Assembly: GCA_946480575.1 (NCBI GenBank)
Contig: CAMLKF010000082.1
Coordinates: 1 to 5,890 of the forward strand
Length of the DNA: 5,890 bases
Source: an uncultured Nitrososphaera sp.
GTDB taxonomy: Archaea; Thermoproteota; Nitrososphaeria; Nitrososphaerales; Nitrososphaeraceae
Direction of reading: 5' to 3'
The translations under genes and the position numbers were made by a program. The stretch's first letter is position 1. Every line of letters starts with the position of its first letter. The notes beneath the pieces were generated by a model. That model worked only from the letters and a program-made list of their open reading frames with translations. It had not been told where the DNA came from and made no database searches. Positions 1 to 4,950 of the stretch are shown one piece after another.

Positions 1-2
1 AG

Positions 3-113
3 GACTACCACATCAATGGCAAGGAGAGGTGCGTGTTTGGTGTCTGCTCTTGCCAAGGTTACCAAAGGTTTGAATCGACGTCCAGCCACTCTCAATATCG
101 CATAAGATACTAA
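3..113 (+). CDS. C-terminal end of a hypothetical protein with a Cys cluster (5' partial)
   Basis: An open frame enters from the left edge and ends at TAA (111-113), leaving 36 residues. The piece reads DYHINGKERCVFGVCSCQ and then a polar tail ending in YRIRY. Three cysteines, C-x4-C-x-C, suggest a small metal-binding or structural knot near the C-terminus. The other two forward frames also run 20-30 codons here, so frame choice rests on the protein-like composition and the cysteine pattern. I do not recognise the family and no function can be given. The following broken frame (from 123) lies in the same reading frame, so a longer ancestral gene interrupted by stops is an alternative to two separate genes. 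Confidence 0.4.
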   Translation, partial: DYHINGKERCVFGVCSCQGYQRFESTSSHSQYRIRY

Positions 114-122
114 TTTTTACCA

Positions 123-395
123 TTGGCAAAGAGTAGAAGATCGGAATCAGCTAACAACAAATCATTGAAGCAGTCCAAAAAGAGCGCATGAGGATTGGTC
201 GGAAGAAAGGGTCGAGTCAGAAGACGTCCTGTAGGTAGAGGGCGTTTAGGTGGCGGCGGCGGCCCTTCTGCGCATCCACCAGACAAGCCGACGCCTACTG
301 CTACTCCGGAACCTCAACCAGCTCCCGGGTCGCCTGACGAATGGTCATTGAGAGAAATAGGGAGCACCTTCAAGCCAGACGAATTAGAGCTATAG
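123..395 (+). pseudogene. Broken reading frame for a basic, Gly/Pro-rich low-complexity protein
   Basis: From a TTG at 123 the frame encodes 22 residues rich in Lys, Arg and Ser (LAKSRRSES..., ...KQSKKSA), then meets TGA at 189-191. The same frame reopens at TTG 195 and runs 66 codons to TAG (393-395): an Arg-rich stretch, a run of five Gly, a Pro/Thr-rich linker, and a tail reading DEWSLREIGSTFKPDELEL. A second frame with ATG at 188 gives 16 Lys/Ser-rich residues (RIGRKKGSSQKTS), which matches the composition of the upstream piece. One protein disrupted by two small compensating indels would therefore read smoothly. Alternatively, only 195-395 (66 aa, TTG start) is expressed. The stop lies 8 bases from the convergent stop of the zinc-ribbon gene, as expected for a real 3' end. 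No family is recognised. A nucleic-acid-binding basic tail is possible but unproven. Confidence 0.4.
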
Positions 396-399
396 CTCT
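386..399. repeat. 14-bp perfect palindrome at a convergent gene junction
   Basis: AGAGCTATAGCTCT is its own reverse complement. It spans the stop codon of the upstream plus-strand frame (393-395) and ends 4 bases before the stop of the minus-strand zinc-ribbon gene (404-406). It could fold as a cruciform or act as a protein site between the converging genes. It has no loop and no T-tract, so it is not a standard terminator. A perfect 14-mer palindrome is not very rare by chance in a window of this size; only its position makes it worth recording. Confidence 0.35.
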
Positions 400-403
400 G
401 CCA

Positions 404-784
404 TTATTCAGCCGAGCTGTCGCTCGTTGCAAGCGGCTTGATCTCTTCTATGTTGAGCTCTTTACCGCAGCGCGGGCACTTGGCTTCAGAAGGTCGCTCG
501 ACTTCCTCCAGCTTGGTACCGTCGGCAGGGCATTTGCCGTCAAAGTGGGAGTCCAGAACATCTGCGTGAATGAACTTTTGCTCCTTTCCGCACACAAACA
601 GGCGGTACTGTGCAAACTCGGTGTTGACATCAGTCAGTGTCTGATCCATGTCCGGCGTCCCCAACACATGCCTAGACTCGTAGCCGCACGAGGCGCACTT
701 GAAGCTGTAGACCTTCAACGTATAACATGGAGCAAATGGGAATAAAAGCATGTCAGCTTTGTTCTGCAAGACAGTTTCTTCCAT
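404..784 (-). CDS. Zinc-ribbon protein, hypothetical (126 aa)
   Basis: From ATG at 784 the product is 126 residues with seven cysteines. CASC (C30, C33) follows a short hydrophobic N-terminal patch (LLFPFAPC). C65 (FVCG) and C85 (KCPADG) lie in the middle with histidines at 73 and 80. CPRC (C103, C106) sits in a closing zinc-ribbon turn (KCPRCGKEL), and the tail is acidic and Ser-rich. The CxxC pairs at 30/33 and 103/106 could bind one zinc around a long insert, or each could pair with the middle Cys/His residues. There is no membrane segment or catalytic motif, so the likely location is the cytoplasm. The family and function are not recognised. The start is uncertain: the shared TATA element is centred only 19 bases before this ATG, so the ATG at 751 (115 aa, beginning MLLFPF), with a leader of about 26 bases, fits promoter spacing better. 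The frame also runs open upstream to 934, but that part overlaps the divergent gene and is not credible. Confidence 0.75.
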   Translation of the reverse strand: MEETVLQNKADMLLFPFAPCYTLKVYSFKCASCGYESRHVLGTPDMDQTLTDVNTEFAQYRLFVCGKEQKFIHADVLDSHFDGKCPADGTKLEEVERPSEAKCPRCGKELNIEEIKPLATSDSSAE

Positions 785-797
785 CTTTTTCTTCCGT

Positions 798-807
798 CTT
801 AAATAAG
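798..807. promoter_or_regulatory. Shared TATA element of two divergent genes
   Basis: CTTAAATAAG reads almost the same on both strands (reverse complement CTTATTTAAG). On the plus strand its centre is about 32 bases before the TTG start at 835, giving a leader of about 6 bases. On the minus strand it would start transcripts near 777, upstream of the ATG at 751 and slightly inside the ATG at 784. It is the only good AT-rich core in the intergenic space, so one element may serve both genes. This is inferred from known archaeal TATA spacing, not from transcript data. Confidence 0.5.
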
Positions 808-821
808 CTCGAAAATCGAGC
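807..821. repeat. Inverted repeat (6-bp arms, 3-base loop) beside the divergent promoter
   Basis: GCTCGA-AAA-TCGAGC is a perfect inverted repeat abutting the shared TATA element. It lies where the BRE and upstream contacts of the minus-strand gene would be, and between the TATA and the start of the plus-strand gene. A dimeric regulator bound here could affect both genes. The arms are short enough to arise by chance, so the operator role is an inference from position. Confidence 0.3.
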
Positions 822-834
822 CTACTAGTAGTAA

Positions 835-1640
835 TTGAAGAAGAAGCTGAAAGCATTCCTAGCCATGATGTTGCTGTCGTCGTTTCTTTCATCCTCCAGC
901 ATCGTGGCTGCCACCTCTGAGACGGGCCTTGCATATCGCAAGTTCGTCATTTATTACGGCTGGTACTCGGACAGCGAAGGCAGGCTGGACCCTGACCTTG
1001 ACAGAATAACCAGAAGCAAGCCGGAATACATCATAAGCCCCTACCATACTTCCACTGGCCTTGTCAACTTGAAGCCCGAGGTGATGGACAGGCTGCACGA
1101 AAGCGGCACCAAGGTGCTCGTCTATGTTGCAACGTGGAACGCCGGCAAGAACCTCGACGCCGTCTTTGCCGAAATGAAGACGAGGTTTGACGGGGGCGCG
1201 GACGGCGTCTTCCTTGACGAAGTGGCGATGCTCCACGCGCAGCCGCAGGTCAGCTATTACAGAGAGATCTACGAACATGCCAAGTCGTTTGGCAGCGACA
1301 AGATGGTCATAGCGAGAACCCCGGCAGCATATTGGTAAGCGAAAGCATCATGCTGGTGAACGACATCGTCTCGTTTGAGCACCAGGTAAGCCTTGCGCAG
1401 GACGCTAGGATCACAGCTTACTATGGCAGCGTGATCGCCGGCCAGCTGGAAGCCTTTGCACGCTGCCAGGATTACCCGCGGCACGTGGCCGACTCTATAC
1501 TGCTGGGAGGGCCGCTGGTAGGGCTGCTTGAGCTCCGGATGAGAGAGAGAAAACGTAATGGCATCTTTAGGCTGCGCGCCGCCGTAAATTCTTCTGTAAT
1601 TGTTAAAAGGAAAACTTGCGGCCGACATATATACACATGA
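835..1640 (+). pseudogene. Secreted spherulin-4-like TIM-barrel protein, frameshifted
   Basis: The first 160 codons run from TTG at 835, the only start near the promoter. They encode an export signal (a KKKLK basic head, a hydrophobic core at about residues 7-19, a Ser-rich stretch and a likely cut after IVAA at 26). A domain then resembles the spherulin-4 / glycoside-hydrolase-like TIM barrel: a YYGWY strand (40-44), PEYIISPY (63-70), KVLVYVAT (93-100) and GADGVFLDE (121-129), where D128/E129 sit as acidic residues at a strand end. The frame then closes at TAA 1336-1338. Skipping two bases (1315-1316, in a GAGA repeat) joins IA directly to NPGSILVSES and on to VNDIVSFEHQ in the next frame, the natural continuation. 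That frame ends at TGA 1638-1640, giving about 267 residues. After FEHQ the usual conserved C-terminal part is not clear, so further damage or divergence is possible. If real, the break leaves a 167-aa truncated secreted product. The substrate is unknown. Confidence 0.65.
1601..1610 (+). promoter_or_regulatory. Candidate promoter for the small membrane protein gene
   Basis: TGTTAAAAGG carries the same TTAAAA core as the boxes before glmS and the oxidoreductase gene. Its centre is about 31 bases before the ATG at 1637, consistent with a leader of a few bases. A second AT-rich string (ATATATA, 1627-1633) is too close to that ATG and only 22 bases before the next one (1652). Confidence 0.35.
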
Positions 1641-1759
1641 ATCCTCTTCAGATGGCAAGGGCAAAGAGCCGCGACCCGGTGCCGCTTTTGCTACTGCTGC
1701 CTGCCCTAACGATATTGTTCATATTCTTGCTGTCTAGCGCCGGCCTTATCTCCGACTAG
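1637..1759 (+). CDS. Small single-pass membrane protein (40 aa), hypothetical
   Basis: The ATG at 1637 opens a 40-codon frame ending at TAG (1757-1759). The product has a basic N-terminal part (QMARAKSRDP) followed by an unbroken hydrophobic stretch at residues 15-34 (PLLLLLPALTILFIFLLSS) and a short polar end. By the positive-inside rule the N-terminus faces the cytoplasm. The ATG overlaps the TGA of the upstream second-frame piece in an ATGA arrangement, so translation could be coupled to it; an own promoter at 1601-1610 is also present. An alternative start is ATG 1652 (35 aa). The last 54 bases lie antisense to the 3' end of the damaged TFB gene. Function is unknown. The hydrophobic pattern and promoter support a real gene, but its shortness keeps confidence moderate. 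Confidence 0.5.
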   Translation: MNPLQMARAKSRDPVPLLLLLPALTILFIFLLSSAGLISD

Positions 1760-2717
1760 AGCTGGCTTTTTCCTGCTTTCAAGCGTCTGTAATATATCAG
1801 TCAGTCTCTTTCGGAGCGAAATCGTGCTCACCTCGGTGGCGTCGGTTATCATTGTCTTGGCGATGTTGAGCCCATGCTCCACGGTCGCAAGGTACAGGGC
1901 AGCCGCCGCCGCCAGCACAAGCAGGTTCTTGCCCATAATCCCCTTATGGCTGCGACTGACGACAGGATTTCCCTTTCCCTTCTAGATACTCGCGCTCCTC
2001 GATGCCATCGTGGGCCGAGATCTTTGTTATGTTCCTGAAAGGATCGGTAATGGGGGCTCGATGGGCATCTCGCCAACAAGAATCTTGTAGCAGTGCGTCG
2101 CAAACGGCTTGTCCACGCCTGCAACCCTGCTTACCTCGTCTATCCTCCGAGGTTATCATCCTTCCCTTGCAAGCAAGGTGAATGAAGGCGACGACAAAGC
2201 CCGAGATCGATCTGCCCTTTATCAGGCTCTTTTGCAAGGCTTTTCGGTAGAAATACGCCGAGCGCTCTGCCACCTGGCAGGAAAGCCAGAGGCCGTTGCA
2301 GACTCTGTTCATTTCCCAAGTGGCCTTTTTGAGGTTCCTTGAAGCAGGTGCGCCTGAAACAGACATTGCGTTCAGCTTGCGCAGCCTGTTCGCCAGGATT
2401 GGGCGTGACGCCTTGTGGATGTAAATAGAAGATGAAGAGTCGTCGTCCTGGGAAGAAGAATTATTGCTTCCTGCTCGCTGCCTGATTTTGCTCCTGTGGC
2501 TGCATCGACCATGCGGCGCCGATATAGATGGAAAGCCGTCCCGGGCCCTGTCGTCTGCCGGGGAGGGCGACCGCCACTCCGGCGTAAGCGTCTCGACTCT
2601 CTCCTTGAGAACGATTCCGCAGGCGCTGCATACGAGCTCGCCCGTAAAGCTGTTAGTTATCGGAAGGCTGCCGCAGGACGAGCACAGCTCGTCTTCCGGC
2701 CCAGAATGGTCTGTCAC
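1706..2717 (-). pseudogene. tfb: Transcription factor B (TFIIB-like) gene broken by several frameshifts
   Basis: TFB recruits RNA polymerase to TBP-bound promoters. From GTG at 2717 (an in-frame TAG lies 4 codons upstream) the first frame gives a zinc ribbon (C12, C15, C30, C33: CSSCG...CSACGIVL) and the TPEWRS motif. A damaged or divergent B-reader with a Ser/Asp-rich linker follows, then the start of cyclin repeat 1 (RNLKKATWEMNRVC...KGRSISG...HLACK). The fold then continues only by switching frames: an extra base at 2153 leads to RRIDEVSRVAGVDKPF...YKILVGEMPIEP; a missing C in the C5 run (2052-2056) returns to ITDPFRNITKIS; a shift at 1990-1991 gives VSRREREILSSVAAIRGL; a missing base near 1937 gives MGKNLLVLAAAAALYLATVE and VSTISLRKRLTDIL, the end of cyclin repeat 2. 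The total length (about 330 codons) is close to a normal TFB of about 300. Unbroken, the first frame would yield a 257-aa protein lacking the second cyclin repeat. These archaea usually carry several TFB paralogues, so loss of one is tolerable. Sequencing error is the alternative. Confidence 0.85.
1761..1780 (+). terminator. T-rich stretch after the small membrane protein gene
   Basis: Just after the TAG at 1757-1759 the plus strand reads GGCTTTTTCCTGCTTTC. A T5 run followed by a CTTTC string resembles the U-rich signals that end archaeal transcripts. There is no hairpin. It is weak on its own. Confidence 0.25.
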
Positions 2718-2742
2718 TACAGCCTAAACAAAAGCCGGAGCG

Positions 2743-2749
2743 TAATTAA
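2743..2749 (-). promoter_or_regulatory. TATA box of the TFB gene
   Basis: On the minus strand GGTTAATTACG lies with its centre about 29 bases before the GTG start at 2717. This matches the spacing for a nearly leaderless archaeal transcript. The promoter looks intact even though the coding frame is broken. Confidence 0.45.
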
Positions 2750-2768
2750 CCGAGAAGCAAGAATCGTG

Positions 2769-2781
2769 CAATGTCCTCCTT
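2769..2781 (-). promoter_or_regulatory. Shine-Dalgarno-like AAGGAGG upstream of the TFB gene
   Basis: Minus-strand AAGGAGG (2781-2775) is followed after three bases by TTG (2771), which opens 15 codons ending at TAG 12 bases before the TFB GTG. The match to the archaeal anti-SD is strong, but the spacing is too short and the TATA box of TFB lies inside the little frame. A leader peptide is possible but doubtful. The rest of the 235-base gap (2718-2952) is AT-rich and shows no other gene or RNA I can support. Confidence 0.15.
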
Positions 2782-2919
2782 AGTTTGATTTTAAAGAAAG
2801 CAGATTCTGTCGGCAAATTATAGTTTATTTATGGGGCGACAAATCTTCTCACTGATGAAGCAGAAAGAAACTGCGTTCTGATTTTTCACTCATACGCCGC
2901 CAGAGTGCAAATCCCCAAT

Positions 2920-2929
2920 CATTAAAAAC
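2920..2929 (+). promoter_or_regulatory. TATA box of glmS
   Basis: CATTAAAAAC is centred about 28 bases before the glmS ATG at 2953. This predicts a transcript beginning at or within a few bases of the start codon. The same CATTAAAA string precedes the oxidoreductase gene. Confidence 0.55.
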
Positions 2930-2952
2930 ACCTCAGCCGGTCATTTTGTGAG

Positions 2953-4719
2953 ATGTGCTCAATTATCGGGATCATTGGCAGGGATATTGTTGCGCCAGCC
3001 CTCATCGAGAGCCTCAAGCGGATGGAATACCGCGGATATGACAGCGTAGGCGTGGCGACGCTTTCTACTGGTAAAATTTCCGTAAGAAAAGGGACCGGCA
3101 AGGTAAACCAAGTAAACAGCAGCCTTAACCTTGCTGAGATGGACGGCTTTGTCGGAATCGGCCACACCAGATGGGCGACGCACGGCGGAGTCACCGACTA
3201 TAACGCCCATCCGCACTCCTGCTGTACCGATGACATTGCAGTAGTGCATAACGGAATAATTGAAAATTATTCTGTACTGAAACAAGAGCTGGCAGGCAAG
3301 GGGCACCACTTTCGTAGCGAGACAGACACCGAGGTAATAGCACACCTGCTTGAAGACCACTACAATTCCAGCAAGGATGTCAAGAAAGCAATGATGGAGA
3401 CAGTCAAACGTCTTGAAGGGTCGTACGCCTTTGTGGCCATGTTTGCAAACGGCACGCTTGCCTGCGCAAGGCTTGACGAGCCGCTCGTCATCGGGATATC
3501 GGACAACGCCTACTATACTTCAAGCGACGTGCTCGGCTTTTTGCAGTATACGGATCAGGCGGTATTCCTTGACAACCGCGATATAGCGATAATCCGCCAG
3601 AATAACGTCAGCATTTTCAATTTCAGCGACGATCGGGTGGCGCGGAGCATTACAAAGGTGGCGTGGGAGCTTGCAGACGTCAACAAGGGCAAGTTTGCCC
3701 ATTACACTATCAAGGAAATATTTGAGCAGCGCACCGCGGTCAAAGCTGCCACATACCAGGAAGACCACGAGATAAAGGCATTCTGCGACGCACTATCAAG
3801 CGCCGGCAACATTATCATCACTGGCAGCGGCACCAGCTACCACACCTCACTTATCATCTCGATGGTGGGCTCACGCTTTTTGAAAAAGCGCTTTGGACCG
3901 GTGATGGCAAGCGAGTTCAAGTACAACATGGACTCGATAGACAAGGAAACGATAGTTATAGCGATATCTCAGAGCGGCGAGACGGCTGATGTTTTGTCTG
4001 CTACAAAGCTGGCAAGGGCGCAAGGAGCAAGGATACTGTCTATCGTCAACGTGCCGACGTCGTCGCTTGCGCGCACTGCCGATGTTTCGCTCAGGATCAA
4101 CTCTGGGCCGGAGATCGGCGTCGCGGCGACCAAGAGCTTTACCGGGCAGGTGTCGCTTGCCTACGCCATCCTAGACAGCATCAGCGGCGGCAAGATCGGC
4201 TTTGACAGGGAAGTCGTTTCAGAAAAAATAACAAAGATGCTCTCTGGCGCGTCCAGCATCGAGCGCCTTGTGAACACGACCATGCCCAGGGTAAATGACA
4301 TTTACCTGCTCGGGCGGTCGATACACTTTCCTATAGCACTTGAAGGCGCGCTCAAGATGAAAGAGCTTGCCTACGTGCATGCAGAAGGAATCGCAGCCGG
4401 CGAGCTCAAGCACGGACCACTGGCGCTCATGGACAAGAACGCTTACGTCTTTGTGCTCAACCCCGACGATGTGACCTACAGCGACACGCTATCAAGCGCA
4501 CACGAAGTCAAGGCAAGAGGCGCCAAGATAATCGGCATCTCAAACGTGCCAAACGAGATATACGACTCAATGATCGAGATACCCAAGATGGAGAACGACT
4601 TGCTATACCCACTGGTAGAGATAATCCCACTGCAGCTCTTCTCCTACTACCTTGCGCTTCAGAACAACGCGGACCCCGACTTTCCGCGCAACCTTGCAAA
4701 ATCGGTCACCGTGAGGTAA
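2953..4719 (+). CDS. glmS: Glutamine-fructose-6-phosphate aminotransferase (isomerizing)
   Basis: GlmS makes glucosamine-6-phosphate from fructose-6-phosphate and glutamine in the cytoplasm, the first step to UDP-GlcNAc for archaeal surface glycans and protein N-glycosylation. The 588 residues match the usual length of about 600. The N-terminal glutaminase domain begins MCSIIGIIG, with Cys2 as the nucleophile freed by Met removal. EYRGYDSVG (25-33), HTRWATHGG (71-79) and HNGIIENY (99-106) form the glutamine site. Two SIS domains follow: GSGTSYH (291-297) and ISQSGETADV (338-347) in the first, with VAATKSFTGQ (390-399); LEGALKMKEL and HAEGIAAGELKHGPLAL in the second (463-492). The C-terminal signature PRNLAKSVTV holds the catalytic Lys. 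All key motifs are present and the frame is unbroken. The ATG at 2953 is fixed by the required Cys2 and by the TATA box 28 bases upstream. The gene is transcribed away from the TFB gene, whose promoter lies in the same intergenic space. No glmS ribozyme-like element is seen. Confidence 0.97.
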   Translation: MCSIIGIIGRDIVAPALIESLKRMEYRGYDSVGVATLSTGKISVRKGTGKVNQVNSSLNLAEMDGFVGIGHTRWATHGGVTDYNAHPHSCCTDDIAVVHNGIIENYSVLKQELAGKGHHFRSETDTEVIAHLLEDHYNSSKDVKKAMMETVKRLEGSYAFVAMFANGTLACARLDEPLVIGISDNAYYTSSDVLGFLQYTDQAVFLDNRDIAIIRQNNVSIFNFSDDRVARSITKVAWELADVNKGKFAHYTIKEIFEQRTAVKAATYQEDHEIKAFCDALSSAGNIIITGSGTSYHTSLIISMVGSRFLKKRFGPVMASEFKYNMDSIDKETIVIAISQSGETADVLSATKLARAQGARILSIVNVPTSSLARTADVSLRINSGPEIGVAATKSFTGQVSLAYAILDSISGGKIGFDREVVSEKITKMLSGASSIERLVNTTMPRVNDIYLLGRSIHFPIALEGALKMKELAYVHAEGIAAGELKHGPLALMDKNAYVFVLNPDDVTYSDTLSSAHEVKARGAKIIGISNVPNEIYDSMIEIPKMENDLLYPLVEIIPLQLFSYYLALQNNADPDFPRNLAKSVTVR

Positions 4720-4722
4720 AGG

Positions 4723-4737
4723 TATAATTAGTTTAAG
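4723..4737 (+). promoter_or_regulatory. Candidate promoter of the 48-aa Cys-rich gene
   Basis: TATAATTA (4723-4730) and TTTAAG (4732-4737) follow the glmS stop directly. Their centres lie about 38 and 30 bases before the ATG at 4765, so either could give a short-leader transcript. The leader ends in an (AG)6 run (4753-4764) immediately before the ATG. Its GAG content could contact the anti-SD, or it may simply be a simple repeat. Confidence 0.4.
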
Positions 4738-4764
4738 CGGACATAACAGCGCAGAGAGAGAGAG

Positions 4765-4911
4765 ATGGAAGCAGGCAGCGCTACTGTGGAAGAAGTAACT
4801 TGCGAGAACTGCGGCAACCCTATCGATGCCTGCATGTGTTCGTGCCCTTACTGCGGGCAAGTGGACGCCTGCGAGTGCTGCCTCTATGACGCTGCCACTG
4901 GCGGCGGCTAG
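4765..4911 (+). CDS. Small Cys-rich zinc-binding protein (48 aa), hypothetical
   Basis: The ATG at 4765 opens 48 codons ending at TAG (4909-4911). After an acidic N-terminus come nine cysteines in about 27 residues: CENCG (C13, C16), CMCSCPYCG (C23, C25, C27, C30) and CECC (C36, C38, C39). The CENCG...CPYCG pairs look like a classic zinc ribbon. The extra cysteines could hold a second zinc or serve as redox thiols. There is no hydrophobic segment, and the C-terminus is Gly-rich. It lies 45 bases after glmS and 39 bases before the oxidoreductase start, all on one strand, with its own candidate promoter. I do not recognise the family. Possible roles are nucleic-acid or protein binding, or metal handling; none can be shown from sequence alone. 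Confidence 0.65.
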   Translation: MEAGSATVEEVTCENCGNPIDACMCSCPYCGQVDACECCLYDAATGGG

Positions 4912-4919
4912 TTCTAAAG

Positions 4920-4928
4920 CATTAAAAG
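4920..4928 (+). promoter_or_regulatory. TATA box of the oxidoreductase alpha-subunit gene
   Basis: CATTAAAAG is centred about 27 bases before the TTG at 4951, the spacing of a leaderless archaeal transcript. It supports the TTG start, since no ATG or GTG lies between the upstream in-frame TAA (4915-4917) and this TTG. Confidence 0.55.
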
Positions 4929-4950
4929 AAGGACAAGTGAAGAATTCACG

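Noticed and set aside
341..745. Plus-strand ORF of 134 codons
   Set aside because: It lies antisense to the zinc-ribbon gene, whose CxxC pattern is clearly protein-like, and shows no domain or promoter of its own.
889..1278. Minus-strand ORF of 129 codons
   Set aside because: Shadow of the secreted-protein gene, which has a signal peptide and TIM-barrel-like motifs on the plus strand.
1269..1664. Minus-strand ORF of 131 codons
   Set aside because: Considered because the plus-strand gene is broken here, but it has no recognisable motif and runs antisense across both halves of the frameshifted gene.
2109..2783. Three plus-strand ORFs (77, 87 and 95 codons)
   Set aside because: All are antisense to the TFB gene, whose zinc ribbon and cyclin repeat are unmistakable on the minus strand.
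2834..2884. 16-codon ATG frame in the TFB-glmS gap
   Set aside because: Too short, with no protein-like features; a nearby TTTATTTA string would start transcription after its ATG.
4753..4764. (AG)6 simple repeat as a phase-variation switch
   Set aside because: It lies in the leader, not the coding frame, and six units is short. It is noted only as part of the upstream region.
2959..4860. Minus-strand and alternate-frame ORFs across glmS
   Set aside because: Shadows of an intact 588-aa glmS with all catalytic motifs.
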